A stretch of DNA of 64,000 nt. Origin: an uncultured Eubacteriales bacterium (GTDB taxonomy: Bacteria > Bacillota > Clostridia > Oscillospirales > Acutalibacteraceae). A program made the position numbers and the translations under genes. Below, in pieces: positions 18,717 to 28,090 of this stretch (the first letter of the stretch is position 1; every line of letters starts with the position of its first letter). The notes beneath the pieces were generated by a model, which worked only from the letters and a program-made list of their open reading frames with translations, did not search any database and was not told the DNA's origin. The stretch is taken from assembly GCA_934476085.1 (NCBI GenBank), contig CAKSNE010000004.1, positions 70,186 to 134,185 of the forward strand. The letters run 5' to 3'.

Positions 18717-19877
18717 ATGGACAAAAAAATTACAAATGATATTATTTATATCGGTGTTGACGACAAAGATATCGACCTTTTTGAAGGTCAATTCGATGTG
18801 CCAAACGGTATGGCTTACAACTCTTATGTAATACTTGATAAAAAAACAGCAGTTATGGATACTGTTGATGCAAGCAAAACTGATGAATGGCTTAAAAATC
18901 TCGAAAATGCTCTTGATGGCAAAAAGCCTGATTATATTGTTATACAACACATGGAACCGGATCATTCGGGAAGCTTAAAAGCATTTTTAGAAAAATACCC
19001 TGACACCGTAGTTGTAGGTAATGCTAAAACTTTTATTATGATGTCACAGTTTTTCGGCAAAGACTTTACTTGTGAAAAATCAGAAGTTAAAGAAGGCGAA
19101 AAATTAGAGCTTGGCGATCATACCTTGACTTTTATTATGGCTCCAATGGTACATTGGCCTGAAGTTATGGTTACTTATGATGAAAAAGACAAAGTTTTAT
19201 TTGCGGCTGACGGCTTTGGTAAATTCGGTGCACTTGATACTGATGAAGATTGGGCTTGCGAGGCAAGACGCTATTATTTTAACATTGTCGGTAAATACGG
19301 CGCACAAGTACAGGCTTTACTTAAAAAGGCGTCTGCACTTGATATTCAAATTATTTGTCCTTTGCACGGACCTGTTTTAACAGAAAATTTAGGTTATTAT
19401 CTTGACCTATACAATACATGGAGCAGTTATGAGCCTGAAAATAACGGCGTTACTATCGCTTATGTTTCGTTTCACGGCAACACCAAAAAAGCAGTAGAAA
19501 AAATGAAAGAAATTTTGCTTGAAAAAGGCGCTGAAAAAGTTTCAACTTTTGATCTTATGAGAGATGATTTTGCCGAAGCGGTTGAAGACGCTTTCCGTTA
19601 TAGTAAATTAATTGTTGCAGCTACTACTTACAATATGGAGGCTGCTCCAAAAGCCGAAAACTATCTTACCTACTTAAAAGGCAAAAACTATCAAAACCGC
19701 AAAATTGGACTTATGGAAAACGGTACTTGGGCACCTGTTGCTGCAAAATGTATGACAAAAATTATTGAAGGTATGAAAAATATTGACCTTTGCGAAAATG
19801 TTGTTTCTATAAAGTCAGTTATGAATGACGAGAACATTGAACAAATGGAAAAACTGGCTGATGAAATTTTAAAATAA
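18717..19877 (+). CDS. fprA: flavodiiron protein (FprA family)
   Basis: Cytoplasmic reductase of oxygen and/or nitric oxide in anaerobes. The 386-residue product has an N-terminal metallo-beta-lactamase domain with the di-iron motif HMEPDHSG (about 78-85), further ligands in MVHWPE, ADGFGKFG and LHGPV, and a C-terminal flavodoxin domain from about 250 (IAYVSFHGNTKKA). No rubredoxin domain is fused. Clear di-iron ligands make oxygen detoxification likely. The FprA-type assignment rests on domain order. Confidence 0.94.
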   Translation: MDKKITNDIIYIGVDDKDIDLFEGQFDVPNGMAYNSYVILDKKTAVMDTVDASKTDEWLKNLENALDGKKPDYIVIQHMEPDHSGSLKAFLEKYPDTVVVGNAKTFIMMSQFFGKDFTCEKSEVKEGEKLELGDHTLTFIMAPMVHWPEVMVTYDEKDKVLFAADGFGKFGALDTDEDWACEARRYYFNIVGKYGAQVQALLKKASALDIQIICPLHGPVLTENLGYYLDLYNTWSSYEPENNGVTIAYVSFHGNTKKAVEKMKEILLEKGAEKVSTFDLMRDDFAEAVEDAFRYSKLIVAATTYNMEAAPKAENYLTYLKGKNYQNRKIGLMENGTWAPVAAKCMTKIIEGMKNIDLCENVVSIKSVMNDENIEQMEKLADEILK

Positions 19878-19889
19878 AGCTTTCTGATA

Positions 19890-19923
19890 AAAAAAGAACC
19901 ACGAAAATTCGTGGTTCTTTTTT
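19890..19923. terminator. bidirectional terminator
   Basis: Perfect 16-bp stem (19890-19905 with 19908-19923) flanked by A and T runs, between the convergent flavodiiron and beta-propeller genes. Confidence 0.9.
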
Positions 19924-19926
19924 GTT

Positions 19927-20607
19927 TTATATTCTGTAAATTCCCGATCCCGTTAAAATTATTTCATTTGAATCAACTTTAATATATTTTTTAACCGGTT
20001 CATTTAATTGATAAAGAGTTGAAAGTTTAAAACTTTCAAGATTCATTGATTGAATTAAACCGCTGCTTTGTGATGTGATAATTAGATTTTCATCTAAAAC
20101 AAACAAGCCATAAGGCTCAACCAATTCACCTGAAACACCTGTGCTGATTTTAAATTCCTGACGCATAGAATTAGCGTTATATCTAATCAAGGTGTTTGAA
20201 TCAGGATAAGAACACCACAATTCGTTACCTACAATAACAGCATCAGCAGGCGCATAACCCTTATATTTCAAGCTGCCTTTCCACTTGAAATGGCAGTTAT
20301 AATCATAAACCTTTGCTAAACCGTTTGGATAAAGCATAATTATACCGAAATTAGGAGTAAAAACAGTAATTATATTGATATAATCGCCGATTTCATCACG
20401 AAGAAAATCACTATGGTTTTGAAAAATACTATTCAAATATGTATTTTTTGTAATCGGATTAGTTGTTCCTGTATCAAAACTATGTTGATTAAAAGCAATT
20501 ATATTTTTTTCAACGCCTTCTTCATCGGTTTTATAAACTTCTGTAAAAACAAACCCCCTATTGCAAGGAGCAATAGTTAAGGCAGGTTTATCAAAAATCT
20601 GTTTCAA
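19927..20607 (-). CDS. uncharacterised beta-propeller-like protein
   Basis: I do not recognise a named family. The 226 residues show repeated beta-strand patterns spaced like propeller blades (for example DAVIVGNELWCSYPDSNTL and LFVLDENLIITSQSSGL), with no signal peptide or membrane helix. The start is a TTG with AAAGGAAG about 9 nt upstream. It lies 16 bp after the HAD phosphatase and is likely co-transcribed with it. A small NHL- or DUF4915-like ligand-binding propeller is a guess. Confidence 0.6.
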   Translation of the reverse strand: MKQIFDKPALTIAPCNRGFVFTEVYKTDEEGVEKNIIAFNQHSFDTGTTNPITKNTYLNSIFQNHSDFLRDEIGDYINIITVFTPNFGIIMLYPNGLAKVYDYNCHFKWKGSLKYKGYAPADAVIVGNELWCSYPDSNTLIRYNANSMRQEFKISTGVSGELVEPYGLFVLDENLIITSQSSGLIQSMNLESFKLSTLYQLNEPVKKYIKVDSNEIILTGSGIYRI

Positions 20608-20623
20608 ATTCTATTCACTTCCT

Positions 20624-21271
20624 TTATTCGATTATTTTTAAAATATCAAGCGGAGTTTGAACGGTAGCCTTAGCCCCGGCTTCTTCAAGTTCACTTTTTA
20701 ATCCAAAGCCATATAAAACGCCAACACAGTCCATTCCGACTTGTGTTGCACCATTAACATCGTTTTTAGTATCTCCGATTAAAACACATTCGCTTAAATC
20801 GGTTATTTCAAGCTCATCAACCGCATATTGTAAAACATCTTTTTTCTTACTTCTTGTTCCGTCGAATGTTGCACCGGATATAACAGTAAAATACTCTGTT
20901 AAATTATATGATTCTAAAATTAATTTTGCAAAATCCTCCGGTTTAGAGGTGGCAACAGCTAAAATCTTACCGGCATTTTTTAATTTTTTTAATAATTCTT
21001 CAATATCATCATAAAGTTTATGTTTATAAACACCTTCGGTTTTATAACTTTTTCTAAAAATTTCAGTTGCGTCTAAAGCATCTTTTTCACTTAAGCCATT
21101 GAAGGTTGAAAAAGAATATTCAAGCGGCGGACCGATATATTTTCTCATACCTTTTTCATCTAAAATAGGCTGATTATATGCTTTAAAAACTGATTTTAAA
21201 GCGATATAAATTCCACTGCTTGTGTCAACTAAAGTTCCGTCAAAATCAAAGAAAATATACTTCTTTTGCAT
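20624..21271 (-). CDS. HAD-superfamily hydrolase, phosphoglycolate-phosphatase-like
   Basis: Cytoplasmic phosphatase with subclass I cap. In the 215-residue product motif I is FFDFDGTLVD (start), motif II AVATSKP, the motif III lysine lies in the RSKKKD region, and motif IV is LIGDTKNDVNGA. The overall pattern fits Gph/PpaX-type enzymes acting on small phosphorylated metabolites; the substrate is unknown. I chose the ATG at 21271 because GGAGGA lies 8 nt upstream. A longer frame from 21316 would start at the promoter. Confidence 0.88.
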   Translation of the reverse strand: MQKKYIFFDFDGTLVDTSSGIYIALKSVFKAYNQPILDEKGMRKYIGPPLEYSFSTFNGLSEKDALDATEIFRKSYKTEGVYKHKLYDDIEELLKKLKNAGKILAVATSKPEDFAKLILESYNLTEYFTVISGATFDGTRSKKKDVLQYAVDELEITDLSECVLIGDTKNDVNGATQVGMDCVGVLYGFGLKSELEEAGAKATVQTPLDILKIIE

Positions 21272-21304
21272 TAAAAATCCTCCAAAAACTTTACAACTAA
21301 AGTT

Positions 21305-21333
21305 AGTATACCACAAAATTTTATTTAATTCAA
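21305..21333 (-). promoter_or_regulatory. promoter for the HAD phosphatase unit
   Basis: Minus strand TTGAAT (21328-21333), 17-nt spacer, TATACT (21305-21310), about 35 bp upstream of the start at 21271. Confidence 0.65.
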
Positions 21334-21340
21334 CAAAACA

Positions 21341-21373
21341 AAAAAATCCGTCTGAAAAACAGACGGATTTTTT
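21341..21373 (-). terminator. terminator of the 11.6-kb transporter operon
   Basis: Perfect 14-bp stem (21341-21354 with 21360-21373) ending in a T-run, 12 bp after the last permease stop. Confidence 0.9.
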
Positions 21374-21385
21374 AAATTCAAATAA

Positions 21386-22300
21386 TTAGCCAACAAGACC
21401 GCTTCGTGAAATACTTTCAACGAAGTAACGTTGTGTAAACGCATAGAGTGCTACGAGCGGTGCGATAATGATAATAACACCTGCACTCTTTGTAAGTGAA
21501 ATATTAAGATCAGACAAAGCTGATGTATCACTAAAGTCATAAGTTAAGCTAGAATATTTTGTTGAAATAAGATCAACTTTTTGCATAAAGATTGATGTAT
21601 AAGAATCATCAAGCCACTGCCATACGAATGCGAACAAGAATACTGTAATCATCATTGAAACCGCACCCGGCAACATAATCGAAACGAATGTTTTAAGTGG
21701 ACCTGCACCATCAACATAAGCAGCTTCTTCAAGCTCATGAGGTTGACCTTTAAAGAACTGACGCATAAGGAAGATATACAATGAACACTTAAGACCTGTA
21801 CAAGTTATTGAAAATGCAAGCATAGGAATCCAGCTTGTATTAAGCATATTAAGGTTTGAGAACATAATATATCTTGGTGTAAACAAAAGGTCACTAGGCA
21901 AAACCAAAGCTAAAATAACAAGTCCGAAAACAAGACCGTTTAATTTAAATTTAAATCTTGCTAAGCCATAACCAACTAAAGTTGAACTAATAACAATTAA
22001 AACAGAAGTTGTAACTGTAAGACCGATTGTTCTTAAAAATGTAGCAGTTCCGCCGAGTTTTGTCCAAGCAGCAGAGTAGTTGCTGATAGTCAAATGTTTA
22101 GGAATATAGCTTACTGTTGCATCATAAAGATCGGTAGAAGCCATAATTGATAATACGATTTTTTGGAATAAAGGGAAAAGCACAACAAAGCACATACCGA
22201 TAATAAATATTAATCTAACAATAGAAATTACATATTTCGAAGTGTACTTTTTGAGTTTTACTTTATCAATTTTTGAAGCAGTTTTTGTTAAAGTACTCAT
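21386..22300 (-). CDS. carbohydrate ABC transporter permease, MalG-like (second pair)
   Basis: Inner-membrane subunit of a CUT1-type sugar importer. The 304-residue product has six hydrophobic helices and the EAA loop that contacts the ATPase (EEAAYVDGAGPLKTFVSIMLP, about 195-215). It is the last gene of the operon, 17 bp after its MalF-like partner. The substrate is not deducible from the permease. Confidence 0.93.
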   Translation of the reverse strand: MSTLTKTASKIDKVKLKKYTSKYVISIVRLIFIIGMCFVVLFPLFQKIVLSIMASTDLYDATVSYIPKHLTISNYSAAWTKLGGTATFLRTIGLTVTTSVLIVISSTLVGYGLARFKFKLNGLVFGLVILALVLPSDLLFTPRYIMFSNLNMLNTSWIPMLAFSITCTGLKCSLYIFLMRQFFKGQPHELEEAAYVDGAGPLKTFVSIMLPGAVSMMITVFLFAFVWQWLDDSYTSIFMQKVDLISTKYSSLTYDFSDTSALSDLNISLTKSAGVIIIIAPLVALYAFTQRYFVESISRSGLVG

Positions 22301-22317
22301 AATTATCTTCTCCCTCC

Positions 22318-23226
22318 TTAATCTTGATAGAATACAACTTTGTTCAAAATCGCAAATACGATTACGAGAATGACAAGTATAATCAACGAATAACTTACCG
22401 CCATTGCCGACGCAATATCAAACTTCGTTTGAACAATTGCATTATGGATTCTGGCGATAACCGCATTATTTGAGCCGTTAAAGTTATCAACGATCGTATA
22501 AACAACTGACAAAAGGATAAGCGGAGAAACCATTGGAAGACTGATTTTCCAGAAAACTTCCCATTTAGTAGCACCCTCAATATAAGAAGCTTCGTAAATT
22601 GAAGGAGATATACTTTGAAGTCCGGCAATAAAGATTACTATTGATACTGCCGCCATTGAAACGATTGATGTAATACCTGAAACCGAATTAACAATCAAAT
22701 CAATAAGCCACTCGCTTATATCCATATCTTCAAGCATATTTTGGAACACTTCAGTAACCTGAATAGCTGAACCCGAGCTTGTTTCAGCAAATCTATTACC
22801 GGCTGAAACGATTGACTGAGCAAGAGCGTCGCCTGAAAGTGTAACTACAAGACCGGAAGAAATAATAACAGGCATAAACATTACTGAACGAGCAAAACCG
22901 CGTCCACGGAATTTTGTATTTAATACACTCGCCATAAAGAATGCAAAAATTACAACAACTACAACATTAATCATATCTTTTAGAGAAGTAAATACTACAT
23001 CTCTGAATGTTGTTTCTTCAAGCCAAATTTTGTTGTAATTTGAGAAGCCCCAGTTTGAAAGAGTGAAACCTAAAAGGCCTTCACCGTATTTTACAGTTGC
23101 AAAACTGAAAACAACAGATTGAATAAGTGGATAAATCAAGAAAATTATCGCACCGATTATAAAAGGAAGACAGAATAAATAACCGTATCTTCTTTGTTTA
23201 ACTTCAAGTGAAACTTTTTTAGCCAT
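22318..23226 (-). CDS. carbohydrate ABC transporter permease, MalF-like (second pair)
   Basis: The 302-residue product has six hydrophobic helices. The EAA-type loop is YEASYIEGATKWEVFWKISLP (about 214-234). An extracellular loop between helices is enlarged (about 130-180, Ser-rich then acidic). Its ATG overlaps the TAA of the DUF5696 gene by one base, so translation is coupled. Together with the next gene it forms a complete permease heterodimer, duplicating the role of the pair at 28.1-29.9 kb. Confidence 0.93.
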   Translation of the reverse strand: MAKKVSLEVKQRRYGYLFCLPFIIGAIIFLIYPLIQSVVFSFATVKYGEGLLGFTLSNWGFSNYNKIWLEETTFRDVVFTSLKDMINVVVVVIFAFFMASVLNTKFRGRGFARSVMFMPVIISSGLVVTLSGDALAQSIVSAGNRFAETSSGSAIQVTEVFQNMLEDMDISEWLIDLIVNSVSGITSIVSMAAVSIVIFIAGLQSISPSIYEASYIEGATKWEVFWKISLPMVSPLILLSVVYTIVDNFNGSNNAVIARIHNAIVQTKFDIASAMAVSYSLIILVILVIVFAILNKVVFYQD

Positions 23227-25850
23227 TATTCTTTATCCCCCTTTACTTTAAAGTAGTCTTGAGCCGCAATTTTAATGCCGTTGCCAACATAATCACTGTC
23301 GTTATAGTTTACATAGATGCTGGTTCCGTTTGCAAAAGTTGTTTTATAAACATTTTCAGCAACTTGTTCATGGTTAGTAATTTTCAAACCGTAAACTCCG
23401 TCAAGTGCTCCTGATACATAAGAATAAGTATCAGCAATTTCATCTTTAATATCATCGTAAACGGTTGAATACATTGAATCATAAGAAGTATCAGCAATTT
23501 TCTCATAGAATGTACCGGTAATTTGGTAATAAGCACCTGCACCGGACTCAATTAATTGCAATAAATCCTTACGATTGTGATTACTCAAGTTGATTGGTTT
23601 ATAAGTATAATCTTTATGTCCCGACAATACCATTGCGGTAAACGGAACACTATAGTCACATTTATCAAAATGATCTGACTCAACAGGCATATTATTAATT
23701 ACATCAAGATAATTAAGATAAGCCGCCTGACCAGAAGAACCCATTATCTTATAGCCGTCATCTTTTGCAGATTTAACAAGCTTTTTAAGATTTTGAAGTG
23801 TTTCTTGACGTTCGGTATAACCTTCATCATCTTTAAAGTTTGAAGTAATTTCGCTACCAATAGAACGATAAGAAATATTCTTAATGCCAAAATCTTTATA
23901 ATCTGACATAAAGCCTTCAAAGTTTTTAGTATAACCTTTAGCATTCAAAGCATATTTAGAAAGTTTTTCACCGACAGTATAATCAACAGGGCTGAAATTG
24001 CTGATTATTGATTTACTTCCGTTTAATGAACTTGCAATATATTTTGAACTAACAGAGCCTTCTGAAACATAAGAGTTTTGGAAGTCAATATCAGGATAAA
24101 GACCTATACCCTTTTTAGATAAAGTTTTATTAAGCTCTTTAAGACCGTCTTCGCCGCCAATATCACTTAAAACATCAATACTATCAACCATTCCGTGTTC
24201 GTAACCGCCGTTACACCAACCGGAAAGTTTAATATTCATATTTTTAAATCCTTTTGACTGAAGATCGCCGGCAATTTTAGCAATTTGGTCAAATGTAGTT
24301 AAAGGTTGTTTTGTATTATATTCAATACCAAAGAATTTTTCGGTAGTATTGATAACGCCTACTGTTTCAACTGTTGAATAATAATCTTTAGCAGTTGTAT
24401 TAACATCCGAACCAAATAAATAATCAGAATAATAATTAGCCATTCCTGAATATGTAGCGTCTGATCCGCTTAACACATCAAGGTTAAACTTAATATCACC
24501 TAAATATCTTTGGAACTGATATTTACAGTATTTTGAATCTTGGTCGGTATCGCCCGAAGCAGTAAATTTATCAATTCTAACACGCTCATTAATTCTAAAT
24601 TCGAGCTTCATATTATTATGTTTTCCTGCATCGGCATCAAAGTTATTAGCTTCTATACCGGCAAAGGTTTCGCCGGATTCAATTATACCGAACAAACCGT
24701 TATAATTCTTAATCTTATTATTATCGGCTGTTTTGCTTTGACCTTTTACACAAGTACCGAAAACAGGGAAAATAGCGTCGTTATAATAAGCGGTTTTTTC
24801 ATCAACAACTCTTGAGTTGTCAACGCCGTACATTTGAACATAAACTGATTTATCACGAAGCTGCTCTTTATTATTATTAAAGTTCATAATAGAGCCGGAG
24901 CCATCAGGTAACAAGAAATATCCATCTGTATCATTTGAGAAATCAAGCAAGCAAGGTAAAACCGCAATGCTCTCAAGAGGATACTCTTCATTATAGTAAA
25001 TTTCTTTTTCAGGAATTGAAACGCTTAAGCCTTTATCAGTAAGTGCATAACAAATTGAAATATTAAACTCAATCGGGTTAGTTTCAGGAACTGTTACGCC
25101 CTTATTATCTGATTTAAACTCTTCATCACTATAATTGATTGATTCAAAAATTTTGTTAAGTGTGATAACATCTTCGTAATTAGTTTCACCGGTCATATAG
25201 TACCAAGGCTCATTAACAGCCTTAGTATATTTACTTTTCATCATTTGAAGAGTATCTTTTTCATAACCTGAACGACCTTCTTCAGTTGAAAAGTCAAATT
25301 GTTCATAATAATCAGTTAATGTATAAGCGTAATCTGAATCTTCACCCAAACGCTTTACAATTTCATTATAACGCTTAACTGACAAAGCCATAGGAAAGTT
25401 GATTTCATAACCAACATCACCAATACCATATTGAACTTTAATACCGTTATCAATATCGGTGATTTTATACTGACCGTTTTCAATACTGTCAACATCAGTG
25501 ATTTTTTCATTTTCAGCACCTGATTTATCAGTATACTGTAATGAAATAATCTGACCTTTATAATACTCATCAGCATCTGGATCATAATATTCAGATGTCC
25601 AAGTATAGCCTGTTTGTTTATTTACAATTTTAATATCGGTTGTATAATCGTTAAACCAAAATTCTAACTTATCATTTTCCGAAACCTTACGATATTCATC
25701 GCTGGATAAATCAGACTCTGTTGTTCCTGACATAGGAATATTTTTTGGTCTTTCAGGATTTTTACTTTCGACCCCGCCACAGGAGGAGAAGGTTAATGTA
25801 GTAAGAATGATGGCAACCATCATTGCAACTGATAAAACTTTTTTAAACAT
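23226..25850 (-). CDS. DUF5696-family lipoprotein, glycoside-hydrolase-like
   Basis: The 874-residue product has a lipoprotein signal (LTFSSCGG, lipidated Cys near 24), so it is anchored outside the membrane. An N-terminal beta-rich region (about 50-480) is followed by a stretch with alternating strands and helices (about 500-780) that looks like a TIM barrel (MNIKLSGWCNGGY, GLYPDIDFQN, KIMGSSGQAAYLNY), then a C-terminal beta-sandwich. I recognise the whole as the DUF5696 family. Hydrolase activity on a glycan is inferred from fold and from its place between two sugar-permease pairs. Catalytic acids cannot be named with confidence. Confidence 0.75.
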   Translation of the reverse strand: MFKKVLSVAMMVAIILTTLTFSSCGGVESKNPERPKNIPMSGTTESDLSSDEYRKVSENDKLEFWFNDYTTDIKIVNKQTGYTWTSEYYDPDADEYYKGQIISLQYTDKSGAENEKITDVDSIENGQYKITDIDNGIKVQYGIGDVGYEINFPMALSVKRYNEIVKRLGEDSDYAYTLTDYYEQFDFSTEEGRSGYEKDTLQMMKSKYTKAVNEPWYYMTGETNYEDVITLNKIFESINYSDEEFKSDNKGVTVPETNPIEFNISICYALTDKGLSVSIPEKEIYYNEEYPLESIAVLPCLLDFSNDTDGYFLLPDGSGSIMNFNNNKEQLRDKSVYVQMYGVDNSRVVDEKTAYYNDAIFPVFGTCVKGQSKTADNNKIKNYNGLFGIIESGETFAGIEANNFDADAGKHNNMKLEFRINERVRIDKFTASGDTDQDSKYCKYQFQRYLGDIKFNLDVLSGSDATYSGMANYYSDYLFGSDVNTTAKDYYSTVETVGVINTTEKFFGIEYNTKQPLTTFDQIAKIAGDLQSKGFKNMNIKLSGWCNGGYEHGMVDSIDVLSDIGGEDGLKELNKTLSKKGIGLYPDIDFQNSYVSEGSVSSKYIASSLNGSKSIISNFSPVDYTVGEKLSKYALNAKGYTKNFEGFMSDYKDFGIKNISYRSIGSEITSNFKDDEGYTERQETLQNLKKLVKSAKDDGYKIMGSSGQAAYLNYLDVINNMPVESDHFDKCDYSVPFTAMVLSGHKDYTYKPINLSNHNRKDLLQLIESGAGAYYQITGTFYEKIADTSYDSMYSTVYDDIKDEIADTYSYVSGALDGVYGLKITNHEQVAENVYKTTFANGTSIYVNYNDSDYVGNGIKIAAQDYFKVKGDKE

Positions 25851-25867
25851 TTATCTTTTCCTCCTTT

Positions 25868-28072
25868 CTACCTGGTCGCTATTTCTTTAAAGATATTTTC
25901 AACGAATGAATACATTTGTTGAATTAAAGCCATAAAGAGTATTGCTAAGAATACTATAAGAATCATAACAACAAGTGTTACAACAATTTCTATAATCGCC
26001 ATGCCTAAAGAATAATCATGAACTCTCATATTTGAAAAGAATATCAAACCGATTACCCAAATAAGTGCAATTGAAACGAATACTGAATAGAAGTCGCCTT
26101 CTTCAAGTACCATAACGTTTGATAAAATAATCGCTATCGGATACAAGAACAAGATTGGTGTTAAAGAGTAACAAGCCGACATATAAATCGCTTTAAAGTT
26201 ACCTTCACCCGCCATAAGAGATGTTACACACCAGTTACAAACCGAGAATAACAATACCGGAACACAAATCTTTGCAAATTCCGCAAAGATATTAACATCT
26301 TCTGCATTAGCATTAAATACAAAGCCTGTAAATCTTGCTTGTAACAAACTCATAATTGAAACAGCTATAAGAATAATTGTTGCTGCCGGAACTGAGCCTT
26401 TATTCTCTCTGGAAAGTATCCAACCTGAATGTAACGGTCTAACCATTACCTTTTTAGAGAATTTAATTTTTGCCCAAAGAGAATTTTCATCAACTTCTTT
26501 TTTATGGTTTTTACGCCATTTTTTAAAGATTATCAACAAGATTACAAATACAGCAATAACTGCAACTGCAGCTGTAAAGTAATTATTAATATACTCTTGA
26601 CGTTGATATTTATAAGCCTTTGAATAGTTTTCTTGGTCTTTAATCTCTTTAAAGTACTTCATAGCAGTCTGCCAATCACCATCACGGTAATAAACTTTTG
26701 CTATGTTCTGTTTAGCAGCTACTGAGTTGTTGTTCAAAGTAAGAACTTCATTCCAAATAGTCATTTCTTCATCATATTTATCTTCTTCATGAAGTTTTGA
26801 AGCTTCAATGATTTTCTCAGCATAAGAAGTCATTGAATAAGTGTTAATACAATGAAGCTCTGAATCAAGAACCAAACACTGATTATTTAACCATTCAATT
26901 GCAACAGGTACATCAAGGTTACCTTCAATATATGTTACATGGTCGTCATCAGGGTCATCGGCAACAGTACCAAATTCAAAAAGGTTTACGCCATCTACAT
27001 TATAGAAGAACACTTTACCTCTTAAAGAATCGAGTACAGCATAGTTGCCGTAATCAAGTGATTTAATATCAACAAGCTTTGAAGGACCTTCTAAAGTAGA
27101 TCTCCAAGAAGCGTCTGTATCACCATAAGGTAAATTGTCGCCTGCAGTTCTAAGTACATCAGTACCTTTAGCATTTAATCTTGAAACACAATTAATATCA
27201 CTGTAAGTTGATTTTGCAAATGTGCTGTTTGTTACAAAGATAAATCCTTCATCATCAATTTCAATACCACTATATTCAGTAGGTACGAAATCTTCCATTG
27301 AAGAACGTTGTGCCTCTGTACTGATAGCTCTCCACAAAAGTTCGATTGGGTTATAAGTTACAGCAGGAGCACCGATACACTGAACAAATCCGCCGTCAGA
27401 ATCAAGCTCCATAATACCCATTGTAAATCCTTGAGACAATACAAAAATTCTGCCGTAATTATCAACAACTATTTTCTTAGGTTGAAAAGAAAAATCATTA
27501 GGTAAAATTTCGCTTTTAATACCGCTAATTACTAATTGTTGTTCAAAATTAGGATTTAACTTAATTACACGGCCCGAAGATCCGTCATCATGAATATCTT
27601 CTTTAACGCTTATATCTGAATTATCAGGTGTTGCACCGTTTAAGTCACATATAAATAAGTTGCCGTCTTTATCAATAAAAGTGCTTGTGATACTACCGAA
27701 ACGATCATTAAATGTTTTTGTAGTACCGTCTTCAAGCTTAATAGTATGTTTAAAGCTTTTGATTACGCTGTTAAAAGTGTAATCTTTATTAAGAACAAGT
27801 ACCATACCCAATTCATTTTCGTCATTACCTGATATATAAATCAAGTCATTTTTAACGCAAATGTCATTAGGTGTCAACATACCTACTTTTTTGCCATTGC
27901 TGTCTTTCATATTAACAAGGTCATACTGCTTATCAAAATAGAAAGAGTCAGGAGCCTCGTAATCTTTACCGTTATTATCATAAACATAAGATTTATATGA
28001 GGAGGCAGCGTTTGCACTAAACCCGAATAAGGTTACAAGTACAAGAATAAAAACTATAATTTTCTTTTTCAC
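25868..28072 (-). CDS. beta-propeller/TPR/Yip1 multi-domain membrane protein
   Basis: The 734-residue product has a signal peptide (1-22), an extracellular NHL-like beta-propeller (about 40-425, repeated segments such as KKIVVDNYGRIFVLSQG and IEIDDEGFIFVTNS) and a TPR-like helical pair (about 440-500). A transmembrane helix follows (about 510-530), then a short basic loop and a Yip1-like C-terminal bundle of about five helices (565-730). It lies between the first MalG-like permease and the DUF5696 gene. A role as surface sensor or transporter accessory is inference; no enzyme motif is visible. Confidence 0.75.
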   Translation of the reverse strand: MKKKIIVFILVLVTLFGFSANAASSYKSYVYDNNGKDYEAPDSFYFDKQYDLVNMKDSNGKKVGMLTPNDICVKNDLIYISGNDENELGMVLVLNKDYTFNSVIKSFKHTIKLEDGTTKTFNDRFGSITSTFIDKDGNLFICDLNGATPDNSDISVKEDIHDDGSSGRVIKLNPNFEQQLVISGIKSEILPNDFSFQPKKIVVDNYGRIFVLSQGFTMGIMELDSDGGFVQCIGAPAVTYNPIELLWRAISTEAQRSSMEDFVPTEYSGIEIDDEGFIFVTNSTFAKSTYSDINCVSRLNAKGTDVLRTAGDNLPYGDTDASWRSTLEGPSKLVDIKSLDYGNYAVLDSLRGKVFFYNVDGVNLFEFGTVADDPDDDHVTYIEGNLDVPVAIEWLNNQCLVLDSELHCINTYSMTSYAEKIIEASKLHEEDKYDEEMTIWNEVLTLNNNSVAAKQNIAKVYYRDGDWQTAMKYFKEIKDQENYSKAYKYQRQEYINNYFTAAVAVIAVFVILLIIFKKWRKNHKKEVDENSLWAKIKFSKKVMVRPLHSGWILSRENKGSVPAATIILIAVSIMSLLQARFTGFVFNANAEDVNIFAEFAKICVPVLLFSVCNWCVTSLMAGEGNFKAIYMSACYSLTPILFLYPIAIILSNVMVLEEGDFYSVFVSIALIWVIGLIFFSNMRVHDYSLGMAIIEIVVTLVVMILIVFLAILFMALIQQMYSFVENIFKEIATR

Positions 28073-28090
28073 TTGTTATCCTCCCCTTTC

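Noticed and set aside
20624..21316. Start of the HAD phosphatase at 21316
   Set aside because: That codon lies upstream of the predicted -10 box; the ATG at 21271 has GGAGGA and the family N-terminus.
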